Source: an uncultured Geobacteraceae bacterium (GTDB lineage: Bacteria > Desulfobacterota > Desulfuromonadia > Geobacterales > Pseudopelobacteraceae). From it: 33,133 bases of DNA. Each line of letters begins with the position of its first letter. Positions within the stretch are counted from its first letter, which is position 1. The stretch lies in contig CAINRC010000077.1 in NCBI GenBank assembly GCA_903852495.1, positions 1 to 33,133 of the forward strand. The letters run 5' to 3'. Shown piece by piece: positions 8,214 through 16,848 of this stretch. A program made the translations under genes and the position numbers. The notes below the pieces were generated by a model. It worked only from the letters and a program-made list of their open reading frames with translations, did not search any database and was not told where the DNA came from.

Positions 8214-9551
8214 TTACCTGGGCAAGCTTTCCATCTTGCAGGAGCGATCGACAAAACAGGTTATGCTCTTTTCCAACCTATCGTAATCGGGGTTGAAGGT
8301 ACCGCGACGCCAATAATCGTACCCCAGAACCTCTTTTTCGTGTGAAGTACCGATGCTGCTCTCGCCGAATATCGTTTTTGGCGATCCGGTCTGGCAGTTG
8401 GCAAAGTCATCCGGATTCCCGTTTCCATCATAGGATTTACAGTTCCGGTACCGGCCGTTTACCCCGTAGTGCCTGTCTGCCGGAGAAACGGGGACCGCCG
8501 TATGCGAGATATTCGCAAGACGATACGGTGTACCGTTGTAGCGCCGCCCGGTTCCCTCTGTCTCAACGGTGAGAATATCACTGCAGAGAGCTGCCGTAGA
8601 ATCTTCGGTATACCCGGATCTGTACCAGATTAGTGCGCGTCGCCCGGTTACTGGAGAATCGCAGAAAAATCTTCGTGCCGCCAGCGCATCAATGGTCGAA
8701 TCATCCCCGCTTACCGCCATCAGCAGCGGGATATCCAGAGTGTACCCGCCGTCTGACAACCCTCTTGTCAGCTCATAAAATTCTGCCGCCGCGTGATATG
8801 AAAATGATTCATAGCGCGCCGCATCGCGCTCCGGATATATGCTCTGCCAGTCGCTGAACAATTCTGCACTACCTGCGAGCCAGGCAAGCGGGCTTTTGGC
8901 TTTTAATGCCGGCGACAGCAGGACAAGCCCCTGCACCTTGCCGGCATTTCCGGAATCCTTTACATGACGCAGGGCCAAAGCGGCACCCGTTGAAAAGCCA
9001 ACCAGATAGAGTTCGCTGATCTTCGCATCCTTCTCGAAGCTTCTTACTCCATAGGCTGTTGTTTGAATCCACTCCTCATACTTCATACTCAGCGTATCAC
9101 CCGGCACAGTTCCATGACCCGGAAGCAGAATAGCCCGGACCACTCCGCACGGATACGCCTTATGCAGTGATTCAGCGACGCTCCGCATCAGATACGGGGA
9201 GTCGGTGAGACCATGAATCAGCAAAAACCCCTTCCCACCCCCTTTTGCCCTGTCGCTGCAAAGATCAGCGTCAGTTTCCGGAATCTGAAATGGAGCGCGC
9301 ATCGCCGCCGCTTCCTCATTGCTGTATCCGCCAAGAAAACCGCTGCCGCCGTTTATGGAAACAGCGTCCAAAACTCTCCGGATCTTGTCGTGACTTTCAC
9401 TGACGTAACGGCTGAAATCAGGCTCAGATACCGCCGGAGCTGAAATCGCACTACCTGTCGGCCGAAGAGATGCCTGTCGTACGCTGCAGCCGCTGGCAAT
9501 CAGGAGGATAGCAAGAACGGCAATAATCTGTGTGAGTTCACGGCTGGTCAT
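8214..9551 (-). CDS. Lipoprotein alpha/beta hydrolase (esterase/lipase-like)
   Basis: Probable serine hydrolase anchored to the cell envelope. The 445-residue product starts with a lipoprotein signal peptide: a hydrophobic core, then LIASGC with the lipidated cysteine at C22. Ser at the next position favours outer-membrane sorting. The hydrolase fold follows, with an oxyanion-side HGLTDSPYLMR (about 113-123), LPGHG, and the nucleophile elbow GFSTG (S187). An acid candidate lies in VSGDDSTIDALA, and the later ANISHTAV histidine completes a plausible triad. The overall pattern resembles monoacylglycerol lipase/carboxylesterase enzymes, but the substrate is unknown. The frame is open to 9629; GGAGTT before the ATG at 9551 and the signal peptide set the start. 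It is transcribed alone, divergent from valS. Confidence 0.85.
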   Translation of the reverse strand: MTSRELTQIIAVLAILLIASGCSVRQASLRPTGSAISAPAVSEPDFSRYVSESHDKIRRVLDAVSINGGSGFLGGYSNEEAAAMRAPFQIPETDADLCSDRAKGGGKGFLLIHGLTDSPYLMRSVAESLHKAYPCGVVRAILLPGHGTVPGDTLSMKYEEWIQTTAYGVRSFEKDAKISELYLVGFSTGAALALRHVKDSGNAGKVQGLVLLSPALKAKSPLAWLAGSAELFSDWQSIYPERDAARYESFSYHAAAEFYELTRGLSDGGYTLDIPLLMAVSGDDSTIDALAARRFFCDSPVTGRRALIWYRSGYTEDSTAALCSDILTVETEGTGRRYNGTPYRLANISHTAVPVSPADRHYGVNGRYRNCKSYDGNGNPDDFANCQTGSPKTIFGESSIGTSHEKEVLGYDYWRRGTFNPDYDRLEKSITCFVDRSCKMESLPR

Positions 9552-9588
9552 CGGTTCAACTCCATCTGCATAGGTTGGATAGTGCGGA

Positions 9589-9617
9589 AGTATAGTGAAA
9601 AGGCGAGCAAATATCAA
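9589..9617 (-). promoter_or_regulatory. Sigma70-like promoter for the lipoprotein hydrolase
   Basis: Read on the minus strand: TTGATA, a 17-base spacer, then TATACT. Both hexamers are close to consensus. It ends 37 bases upstream of the ATG at 9551. It also supports that inner start, since the alternative ATG at 9629 would lie upstream of the promoter. Confidence 0.65.
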
Positions 9618-9680
9618 AAAAAACTCCACTCAACCGTTTTATCACCTCACCCATATAAACTCCGGCCACCAAGTGCACGC

Positions 9681-9710
9681 TTGACCTGAATCAGCCAACA
9701 GTAGTATATG
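9681..9710 (+). promoter_or_regulatory. Candidate promoter for valS
   Basis: TTGACC followed by GTATAT at 17 bases or TATATG at 18 bases, placing the transcript start about 25 bases before the valS ATG. The leader is therefore too short for a T-box or attenuator. Confidence 0.5.
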
Positions 9711-9743
9711 TTTACGCCCATAATACTCACAAAAGGATGTAGC

Positions 9744-12404
9744 ATGACCAAAGAACTTGCCAAGGGGTACGAGCCCCATGATGTTGAAAAAAGATGGTAC
9801 TCCGAATGGGAAACCAAGGGTTATTTCAGCGCCGCCGCCACATCGGATAAAAAACCGTACTCCATAGTCATCCCCCCCCCAAACGTAACCGGCGCCCTGC
9901 ATATGGGGCACGCCCTGAACAATACACTACAGGACATTCTCTGCCGCTGGAAACGGATGCAGGGGTATAATGTGCTCTGGATGCCGGGCACCGACCATGC
10001 CGGGATCGCTACGCAGAACGTGGTCGAGCGACAGCTTGCTGCCGAGGGGAAAGACCGGCATGACCTGGGCCGCGAGGAATTTATTGAGCGGGTCTGGAAG
10101 TGGAAGGCAGAGTCCGGTGGCCAGATCATCGGCCAGCTGAAGCGTCTTGGAGCTTCCTGTGACTGGGAGCGGGAACGCTTTACCATGGATGAAGGACTCT
10201 CCAAGGCGGTGCGCACGGTTTTTGTCAAGCTGTACGAAGATGGCCTGATTTACCGCGACAACCGCCTGATCAACTGGTGTCCGCGCTGCCACACCGCACT
10301 TTCCGACATCGAAGTGGAACATGAAGACCATAAAGGGCACCTCTGGCACATCCGCTATCCGGTGGTTGGACAGCCGGGACGTTTTGTGGTCGTGGCTACG
10401 ACCCGTCCGGAAACCATGCTGGGGGATACCGCCGTGGCGGTACATCCGGAAGACGACCGGTACCGTGACCTGGTCGGCAAACGCGTTATCCTGCCGCTGC
10501 TGGACAGAGAGATCCCTGTTGTGGCCGATGATTATGTGGATCGCGAATTCGGCACCGGTGTTGTCAAGATTACTCCGGCCCACGACTTCAACGACTTTGA
10601 GGTCGGCCTGCGCCACGGTCTGGACAGAATCAACGTTCTGGACGAATCCGGGGTCATCAACGCCGCCGGCCACCAGTATGAGGGGCTGGATCGTTTCGCC
10701 GCCCGCAGCCGCATTGTGGCTGAACTTGATGCCGCCGGCCTTCTGGAGAAGATCGACGACCATCCCATGTCGGTGGGAGGATGCTACCGCTGCAAGACCG
10801 TGGTGGAGCCCTACCTTTCCCTGCAATGGTACGTAAAGGTTGCCCCTCTGGCTGAGCGGGCGCTGGACGCCGTCAAGAGCGGCAAGACCCGCATTCTCCC
10901 CAAACAGTGGGAAAACACCTACTACGACTGGATGGAAAATATCCGTGACTGGTGCATCTCTCGTCAGATCTGGTGGGGGCACCGTATCCCGGCCTGGTTC
11001 TGCGATCATTGCGGCCAGGTCACCGTGGCCATGGAGGCACCGACCGTCTGTGCCAAATGCGGCAGCGACGAACTCCGCCAGGAAACCGACGTACTCGACA
11101 CCTGGTTCTCATCGGCCCTCTGGCCCTTCTCCACCATGGGGTGGCCGGACCAGACGCCCGAGCTGAAAACGTTCTACCCCACCGCCTGCCTCGTAACCGG
11201 CTTCGACATCCTCTTTTTCTGGGTGGCACGCATGATGATGATGGGGCTGCACTTCATGGACGAAGTCCCCTTCACGGATGTCTACATTCACGCGCTGGTG
11301 CGGGATGCCCAGGGGCATAAGATGTCCAAGTCAAAGGGGAACGTGATCGACCCGCTGACGGTCATCGACCAGTACGGTACCGATGCCTTCCGCTTCACCC
11401 TGGCCGCCTTCGCCGCCCAGGGGCGGGACATCAAGCTGGCTGAAGAACGTATCGCAGGATACCGGAACTTCTGCAACAAGGTCTGGAATGCGGCCCGCTT
11501 CACCCTCATGAATCTGGAGGGCTTTGATCCGGATCAAGTCAGCTACGAGACCCTGGAGTTTTCCCAGGGAGACAAGTGGATTCTGCACCGCCTGAATGAA
11601 ACCGCCCGGATCGTTGACGAAACGCTGTCCGGCTACCGCTACAACGAAAGCGCCATGGCGTTGTACCAGTTCACCTGGAGCGAATTCTGCGACTGGTATC
11701 TGGAGCTGTCCAAACAGGACATCTATAACGGCACGCCCGAACGGAAGCTGGCCACCCAGTATGTCCTCTGGTACACGCTGGACAGCCTGCTCCGTCTGCT
11801 GCACCCGTTTATGCCGTTTATCACCGAGGAAATCTGGCAGGCGCTCCCCGGGACAAAACTGACTCCGACGATCATGCAGGCCCCCTACCCTGTCCCCTGT
11901 GAAGCGCAGTCATTCCCCCAGGACGCAGCCGACATGGATCGGATCATGGCGGTCATCAGCGGCATCCGCAACGTGCGCGGCGAGATGGAAGTCCCCCCGT
12001 CTAAACAGATCGCCGTAATTCTTTCCTGCAGCAGCGAAGCCACGCGGCGCCTGCTGAAACACAACGAAAGCGCCATTATCAGCCTGGCCAGGGTTTCTGA
12101 CCTTGCCATCGGCCTGGATATTGAAAAGCCGGAAGACGCTTCGATTCAGGTAGCCGGTGATGTCCAGATATTTGTACCGCTCAAGGGACTGGTGGATGTT
12201 GCCGCCGAGGAGGAGCGCCTGCTGAAGGAGATCGGCAAGATCGAAAAAGAGATTGAGATGTTCTCCAAAAAGCTGGAAAGCCCCGCCTTTGTGGATCGCG
12301 CCCCGGCGGAAATTGTCGCTAAGGAGCGCCAGAAACTTGCCGATGTAACCGGTAAGAAGCTGGTGTTGGAAGAGAGTCTGGGGAAGATACGGAAGCTGAA
12401 GTGA
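9744..12404 (+). CDS. valS: Valyl-tRNA synthetase
   Basis: Charges tRNA-Val with valine and edits mischarged threonine. The 886-residue protein is a full-length bacterial class I enzyme. It has the ATP-binding HIGH-type motif in PPPNVTGALHMGHALNN (residues 45-60), the inserted CP1 editing domain with TTRPETMLGDTAVAVHP, a KMSKS motif in GHKMSKSKGN (residues 526-530), the anticodon-binding helices, and a C-terminal Lys/Glu-rich coiled coil characteristic of ValS. CxxC pairs in CDHCGQ and CAKCGS suggest a bound zinc. AAAGGA before the ATG at 9744 sets the start; an in-frame ATG at 9708 overlaps the promoter and is rejected. The gene is probably monocistronic. Confidence 0.97.
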   Translation: MTKELAKGYEPHDVEKRWYSEWETKGYFSAAATSDKKPYSIVIPPPNVTGALHMGHALNNTLQDILCRWKRMQGYNVLWMPGTDHAGIATQNVVERQLAAEGKDRHDLGREEFIERVWKWKAESGGQIIGQLKRLGASCDWERERFTMDEGLSKAVRTVFVKLYEDGLIYRDNRLINWCPRCHTALSDIEVEHEDHKGHLWHIRYPVVGQPGRFVVVATTRPETMLGDTAVAVHPEDDRYRDLVGKRVILPLLDREIPVVADDYVDREFGTGVVKITPAHDFNDFEVGLRHGLDRINVLDESGVINAAGHQYEGLDRFAARSRIVAELDAAGLLEKIDDHPMSVGGCYRCKTVVEPYLSLQWYVKVAPLAERALDAVKSGKTRILPKQWENTYYDWMENIRDWCISRQIWWGHRIPAWFCDHCGQVTVAMEAPTVCAKCGSDELRQETDVLDTWFSSALWPFSTMGWPDQTPELKTFYPTACLVTGFDILFFWVARMMMMGLHFMDEVPFTDVYIHALVRDAQGHKMSKSKGNVIDPLTVIDQYGTDAFRFTLAAFAAQGRDIKLAEERIAGYRNFCNKVWNAARFTLMNLEGFDPDQVSYETLEFSQGDKWILHRLNETARIVDETLSGYRYNESAMALYQFTWSEFCDWYLELSKQDIYNGTPERKLATQYVLWYTLDSLLRLLHPFMPFITEEIWQALPGTKLTPTIMQAPYPVPCEAQSFPQDAADMDRIMAVISGIRNVRGEMEVPPSKQIAVILSCSSEATRRLLKHNESAIISLARVSDLAIGLDIEKPEDASIQVAGDVQIFVPLKGLVDVAAEEERLLKEIGKIEKEIEMFSKKLESPAFVDRAPAEIVAKERQKLADVTGKKLVLEESLGKIRKLK

Positions 12405-12474
12405 AAAAGGCTTCCATTCAGTAGGCATCTACGAATACAAAGTAACGATTAATGAGTCGGCTGGGAGGAATTTA

Positions 12475-12753
12475 GTGACTCTTGAGTTTGAATGGCACGC
12501 ACATAAGGCTGCTGAAAACCTGAAAAATCACAAAGTAAGCTTTGGAGAAGCCAAGACGGTATTCAATGACCCGTTAGTATTAACTTTTCCAGACCCGGAG
12601 CATTCAGACCACGAACACCGCTCCATAAACATAGGCATTTCTTCACATTCAAGGATATTATTGGTAGTATTTACCAACAGAGCCGGCAAGATCCGATTGA
12701 TAAGTTCACGCAAAGCAACGGCAAAGGAGAAAAAACTTTATGAAACCTACTGA
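12475..12753 (+). CDS. brnT: BrnT-family toxin (DUF497)
   Basis: Small RelE-fold ribonuclease toxin of the BrnT family, expected to cleave RNA and slow growth when free of its antitoxin. The 92-residue protein has the family pattern from start to end: FEWHAHKAAENLKNHKVSF, FGEAKTVFNDPLVLTFPDP, INIGISSHSRILLVVFTNR, and the basic end IRLISSRKATAKEKKLYE. Translation starts at a GTG with GGGAGGA in front. The next gene begins inside its last 14 bases, so toxin and antitoxin are coupled, with the toxin first as usual for brnTA. The region is more AT-rich than valS and nadK on either side, which suggests acquisition by transfer. Confidence 0.88.
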   Translation: MTLEFEWHAHKAAENLKNHKVSFGEAKTVFNDPLVLTFPDPEHSDHEHRSINIGISSHSRILLVVFTNRAGKIRLISSRKATAKEKKLYETY

Positions 12754-13036
12754 TTCAGGAACAAAGGAGGCCATAAAAAAAGAATATGATTTTTCCGGCG
12801 TTTCGGGCGTTCGCGGCAAGTACCACAAAGCTTATCGTAAGGGGCACACCGTTACTGTTTATAATGAAGATGGAACAGCAACAGTACAGTATTTCACCCA
12901 GGAAGAGGGAGCTGTTATGCTGGAACCGGATGTACGCAAATTTTTTTCTACTCCAGAGGCTGTAAACAAGGCGTTACGTATGTTAATAAGCGTTTTCCCC
13001 GAAAAAAATCGCAAGCTGGAATCAGCACACAAATAG
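12740..13036 (+). CDS. Antitoxin partner of BrnT
   Basis: Probable antitoxin that neutralises the preceding BrnT and may repress the pair. The 98-residue protein contains KKEYDFSGVSGVRGKYHKAY, which resembles the short EYDFS...RGKY antitoxins often found next to DUF497 toxins rather than classical BrnA. The C-terminal part, LEPDVRKFFSTPEAVNKALRML, looks like the ribbon-helix-helix-like DNA-binding end of such proteins. Between them is an extra segment around TVYNEDGTATVQYFTQEEGA that I do not recognise. AAGGAG lies about 10 bases before the ATG. It overlaps brnT by 14 bases. The assignment rests on position and partial motif similarity. Confidence 0.75.
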   Translation: MKPTDSGTKEAIKKEYDFSGVSGVRGKYHKAYRKGHTVTVYNEDGTATVQYFTQEEGAVMLEPDVRKFFSTPEAVNKALRMLISVFPEKNRKLESAHK

Positions 13037-13046
13037 GGGAGACATC

Positions 13047-13382
13047 ATGCTTCAGGTAACCAATGAACTTCTCAAAGAAATGACCGATATCATCGTACGG
13101 GAAGTGAACCCTCACAAGATCATATTGTTCGGTTCACACGCTCGAGGCACGGCTCGGCCCGATTCTGACCTCGATTTTCTGGTTGTAGAAGACGGCCCGT
13201 TCAGCCCGCAGCACAGCCGGGAATCTGAAATGACTCGCCTCTGGGACATTCTGTTTGACTACAACATCCCCATGGATTTTTTAGTCTTCTCACCCGAGGA
13301 GATCACTAAGTGGGGAAAGGCCAAAAACCATGTAGTTGCCCATGCATTGCGGGAAGGGTTGGTAATGTATGATCGGACCTGA
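13047..13382 (+). CDS. MNT-domain nucleotidyltransferase, antitoxin-type (MntA-like)
   Basis: Minimal nucleotidyltransferase of the MNT/HEPN module type. In characterised modules (MntA-HepT) the MNT protein AMPylates and silences its HEPN partner. The 111-residue protein has the polymerase-beta-fold signature GSHARG (29-34) and DSDLDFLVV, fitting GSx10DxD with D41 and D43, so the catalytic residues look intact. GGGGAG precedes the ATG closely. Its stop overlaps the HEPN start by 14 bases, so the two were translated together. The gene looks functional although its partner is broken, leaving it without an evident target. Confidence 0.88.
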   Translation: MLQVTNELLKEMTDIIVREVNPHKIILFGSHARGTARPDSDLDFLVVEDGPFSPQHSRESEMTRLWDILFDYNIPMDFLVFSPEEITKWGKAKNHVVAHALREGLVMYDRT

Positions 13383-13785
13383 ACAGTTTGAACAGGCACA
13401 AAAAATGCTCCTTATGGCGGGCTAAGACATCAAGGCTCTCCATGCTCTGATTAATCCGGATGTAGCTGATGATGAGATTTTTGGCTTCCATGCCCAACAG
13501 GCGGTCGAAAAATCACTTAAATCCTGGATAGCCGCAATTGGGGGAAGTTATGGCAAGAACCATGACATTCGCGTTCTGCTGCTAACCCTGCGCGAACTTG
13601 GGTGTGACGTTGCACCCTTCAGAAATCTTGCGGACCTGAATATTTATGCTGTCTGGTTCCGTTACGAACCGATGGAAGAAGCAACCTGTACTATTGATCG
13701 TCCGACCATGCTTGAGCGTGTGATCAATGTTTTCAATCAAGTCAACTGCGCACTGGAATTTTTGGAGAACAGACAGACTGATTGA
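13369..13785 (+). pseudogene. HEPN-domain protein interrupted by a premature stop
   Basis: Partner of the preceding MNT gene. From the ATG at 13369 the frame encodes 18 codons ending LLMAG, then TAA at 13423-13425, then continues open in the same frame to TGA at 13783-13785. Ignoring the TAA, the product would be 138 residues with the HEPN signature GFHAQQAVEKSLKSW, KNHDIRVLLLTLRELG and AVWFRYEPMEEAT. A single base change, for example GAA to TAA, would explain the break. No in-frame ATG, GTG or TTG follows until the ATG at GAACCGATGGAAGAA, too late to save the domain. The canonical HEPN R-x4-6-H ribonuclease motif is not visible even in the restored frame. I infer a dead gene, unless the stop is read through or is a sequencing error. 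Confidence 0.85.
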
Positions 13786-13861
13786 TGCGGCCTGTGTCAA
13801 TTACGAGAAGTGCATCAACCTTTGCCAATGGCTTATGCCAGGCTAAAACAGGATAAACTCC

Positions 13862-14728
13862 ATGCAAGAAATCCAGAACGTCGCCATATTTGCCAAAGTC
13901 CATGACCCCCGCTGCCTGGGAGTCGCCGGCGATCTGATCAACTGGCTGGAGGAGCGCGGCTGCACCCCCATGGTTGAGGAACAGCTGATGCGGGAACTCG
14001 GGCACCCGAACGCGCTGACGGAGGAAGAGATCCGTGACCAGGCTGAACTGGTGGTGGTACTCGGGGGGGACGGCACGCTTATCTCCGTGGCCCGGCTGTT
14101 CAGCGGCAAGGATGTGCCGATTCTGGGGGTCAACCTCGGCAGCCTCGGTTTTCTGACAGAGATCACCGTTGAGGAACTGTACCCCCGCCTGGAAAAATGT
14201 CTTGAGGGGAATCCGCGCGTTTCTGAACGGATGATGCTGGAGGTGACCCTGCATCGGGAAGGACAGGAAATCGAACGGTGCCACGTCCTCAATGACATCG
14301 TCATCAACAAGGGAGCACTGGCCCGTATTGTGGATCTGGAGGCACGCGTCAACCGCCATTTTCTGACGACCTACAAGGCCGACGGGCTGATTGTATCAAC
14401 CCCCACCGGGTCCACCGGCTATTCCCTTTCCGCCGGCGGACCCATTATCCACCCGCTGATGAGCTGCATCGTTATTACCCCGATCTGCCCGCACACCCTC
14501 ACCAACCGCCCTATTGTCGTGACAGATGAGTCAACCATTGCCATCACCGTCACCTCATCCTTTGATGAAAAAGTGTACCTGACCCTGGACGGTCAGGTCG
14601 GTTTTGAACTGCGGGAAGGAGATTCGGTTGAAGTGCGCAAGGCGCTTAAAACCACTTCTCTCGTCATGTCGCGCAGCCGCGATTACTTTGAGATTCTGCG
14701 TACCAAGTTGAAATGGGGAGAACGCTGA
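13862..14728 (+). CDS. nadK: NAD kinase
   Basis: Phosphorylates NAD to NADP in the cytoplasm, the only route to NADP(H) in most bacteria. The 288-residue protein has the family motif VVLGGDGTLI with the catalytic aspartate D70, GVNLGSLGFLTE, the conserved LNDIVI and KADGLIVSTPTGSTGYSLSA segments, and the ICPHTLTNRP stretch. Length is standard. AGGA lies 9 bases before the ATG. It is followed within 6 bases by recN, an adjacency also common in other bacteria, and the two are probably co-transcribed. The stretch 13786-13861 before it holds no gene and no clear promoter that I can see. Confidence 0.95.
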   Translation: MQEIQNVAIFAKVHDPRCLGVAGDLINWLEERGCTPMVEEQLMRELGHPNALTEEEIRDQAELVVVLGGDGTLISVARLFSGKDVPILGVNLGSLGFLTEITVEELYPRLEKCLEGNPRVSERMMLEVTLHREGQEIERCHVLNDIVINKGALARIVDLEARVNRHFLTTYKADGLIVSTPTGSTGYSLSAGGPIIHPLMSCIVITPICPHTLTNRPIVVTDESTIAITVTSSFDEKVYLTLDGQVGFELREGDSVEVRKALKTTSLVMSRSRDYFEILRTKLKWGER

Positions 14729-14734
14729 CACACC

Positions 14735-16396
14735 ATGCTGACCGACCTGACCATTAAAAATGTCGCTATCATTGACACCCTGCACATCGCCTTCAAGTCG
14801 GGACTGACGGTACTGACCGGGGAGACCGGCGCCGGTAAGTCGATCATCATCGATGCGGTAGGACTGATCATGGGGGGGCGTGCTTCCAGTGATCTGATCC
14901 GCTCCGGGGAGGAGGAGGCTGTCGTTGAGGCGCTTTTTGATATTTCGGCCCTGCCGGACATCAGACACCTGCTCGCCGAGGCCGGTTTCGACTGCGAGGA
15001 TGAACTGCTGATTAAACGCTCCCTCTCCCGCTCCGGCAAAAACAGAATCTTCATCAACGGCGGTATGGCCACCCTCGCCCTCCTGGTTGACATCGCTCCG
15101 CGACTGATCAACATCTACGGCCAGCACGACTCCCAAACCCTCCTGAAACCGGAAAATCATCTGCGGCTGCTGGATGCCTTCGCCGGAATTACCCCGCTGC
15201 GACAGGCGTTTGCTACCCTGTTCAGCCGACTGGCATCGGTGAACAGCCGGCTTTCCGGGTTGGAACAGGCGGAGCGGGATGCTGAACATCGTCTCGACCT
15301 GCTGTCCTACCAGTCGGATGAAATTGCCAGGGCGGCACTTAAGCCGGGCGAGGAAGAACAGCTTGAGGAGCAGCGCCAACTTCTGGCAAGTGCAGAAAAA
15401 CTGGGGGGCGTCAGCAGCGATGCCTTTGACCGGCTGTACGGCGGCGACGGTACCCTTCTGGGCCAGTTGAAGCGTATCAGTAAAGCGATTACGGAGTTAT
15501 CGGCCATAGACCACTCGCTGGATGAAACGGCCACCTCTCTTGAAAGCGCCTATCTGCAGCTTGAGGATGCCGCCATCACCCTGCGCGACTACGCCTCACG
15601 AGTTGAGTCAAACCCCGCAGCACTTCAGCAGGTAGATGACCGCCTCGACCAGATTGGACGATTGAAGAAAAAGTATGCGCCGACCGTAGCGGATATTCTG
15701 ACGTATAAAGAGACCATTGACGCCGAACTGGACCAGCTGCGCGGCAGGGGGCAGAGCAGGCAGGAGCTGGAGTCGGAGCGGGACGCATTGGCAGAGGAAC
15801 TGGCGCGCCTGGGGGGCGCCCTGACCGCAGCACGGGGTGAAGCCGCTGTGAAACTCAAGCAGGCACTGGAGCGGGAAGCGCACGAGCTCGCCATGAAGGG
15901 GGCGGTAATAGAACCGGCGCTTGAAGCATTCCCGGAGCCTCGCAGCAGCGGTTATGAGCGGGTTGAGTTTCTTTTTTCGCCCAACCCGGGGGAGATCCCG
16001 CGGCCACTCGGCAGAATCGCATCGGGCGGGGAACTGTCACGTCTGATGCTGGCCATCAAACAGGTACTGCCTGACAGCGACGTCCCGACCCTGGTGTTTG
16101 ATGAGGTGGATACCGGCATCGGCGGAGCCACCTCCGAACTGGTGGGAAGAAAGCTGAAAAACGTTGCAGACGGCCAGCAGGTATTGTGCATCACCCATCT
16201 GCCACAGGTAGCGGTGTTTGCCCGGCAGCAGCTCCGTGTGGAAAAGCAGATTACGGACGCCAGGACAAGCACCCGGATTTTCGAACTTGAGGGGGATGAA
16301 CGGACCCGCGAGATCGCCCGTATGCTGGCCGGCAGCACCATCACCGATTCCGCCCGCGCGCACGCTGCCGAAATGCTGGCGGCGGCACACCGCTGA
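14735..16396 (+). CDS. recN: DNA repair protein RecN
   Basis: SMC-like ATPase that acts at DNA double-strand breaks together with RecA. The 553-residue protein has an N-terminal Walker A motif GETGAGKS (29-36), long central helical regions rich in Glu, Gln, Ala and Leu expected to form a coiled coil, the ABC signature IASGGELSRLMLA, and Walker B TLVFDEVDTGIGG, followed by ITHLPQVA. This order is diagnostic of RecN. It starts 6 bases after nadK; the nearest purine-rich ribosome binding site is GGGGAG about 14 bases upstream, inside the end of nadK. Many bacteria control recN by LexA, but I see no obvious operator in the short gap. Confidence 0.96.
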   Translation: MLTDLTIKNVAIIDTLHIAFKSGLTVLTGETGAGKSIIIDAVGLIMGGRASSDLIRSGEEEAVVEALFDISALPDIRHLLAEAGFDCEDELLIKRSLSRSGKNRIFINGGMATLALLVDIAPRLINIYGQHDSQTLLKPENHLRLLDAFAGITPLRQAFATLFSRLASVNSRLSGLEQAERDAEHRLDLLSYQSDEIARAALKPGEEEQLEEQRQLLASAEKLGGVSSDAFDRLYGGDGTLLGQLKRISKAITELSAIDHSLDETATSLESAYLQLEDAAITLRDYASRVESNPAALQQVDDRLDQIGRLKKKYAPTVADILTYKETIDAELDQLRGRGQSRQELESERDALAEELARLGGALTAARGEAAVKLKQALEREAHELAMKGAVIEPALEAFPEPRSSGYERVEFLFSPNPGEIPRPLGRIASGGELSRLMLAIKQVLPDSDVPTLVFDEVDTGIGGATSELVGRKLKNVADGQQVLCITHLPQVAVFARQQLRVEKQITDARTSTRIFELEGDERTREIARMLAGSTITDSARAHAAEMLAAAHR

Positions 16397-16455
16397 CACG
16401 CATCCCCCGCCCAGAGACGACATCGACAATACCCCCCGCTCCCCGGAGAGACCAC

Positions 16456-16791
16456 ATGACACCTCAGACACACAACCTGTTTGAAGGAATTCCTGCAGAA
16501 ATGAAGGATGAATTTTTTCAGACCTTGGCTGAATCAGGGGGAACACGCATTGAACGGATCGTGTCCGACGGACACGCAACGCCCGTCGGCCAGTGGTACA
16601 ATCAGGGGTGGGATGAATGGGTACTGATAATTTCAGGGGGGGCGACGCTGCTCTTTGGCAGCGATTCACCCCCCCTGTGTTTGAAATCCGGCGATCATGT
16701 CATGATTCCCGCCGGCTGCCGCCACCGGGTGGATCGAACCAACCCGGAAGAAAAAACGATCTGGCTGGCGGTCCATTTCGGCGGGAACTGA
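16456..16791 (+). CDS. Small single-domain cupin protein
   Basis: A 111-residue beta-barrel protein of the cupin superfamily, function unknown. The first cupin motif is weak (WDEWVLIISGGATLLFG); the second is clear, GDHVMIPAGCRHRVDR, with one metal-binding-type His in each half-turn. A third conserved stretch, TIWLAVHFGG, ends the protein. Proteins like this may bind small ligands or metals; nothing here identifies the ligand. GGAG lies 7 bases before the ATG at 16456. It follows recN by about 60 bases and converges on the GAPDH gene. Confidence 0.8.
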   Translation: MTPQTHNLFEGIPAEMKDEFFQTLAESGGTRIERIVSDGHATPVGQWYNQGWDEWVLIISGGATLLFGSDSPPLCLKSGDHVMIPAGCRHRVDRTNPEEKTIWLAVHFGGN

Positions 16792-16827
16792 CCGCAGCGC
16801 CTACCTGCACACCACAGCCAGCCCCCT

Positions 16828-16848
16828 CCGTCATCCGTCATCCGTCAG
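16828..16848. repeat. Three tandem 7-base repeats at the GAPDH 3' end
   Basis: CCGTCAT, CCGTCAT and CCGTCAG in direct succession. The array overlaps the GAPDH stop codon (16845-16847, minus strand) in the short convergent gap with the cupin gene. Copy number could vary between strains. No terminator hairpin is visible in this gap. Confidence 0.7.

Noticed and set aside
9711-9743. T-box or other leader regulator for valS
   Set aside because: The leader after the candidate promoter is only about 25-30 bases, too short for such an element.
9927-11009. A 360-codon open frame on the minus strand
   Set aside because: It is antisense to the valS coding region and is a by-product of GC-rich codon use.
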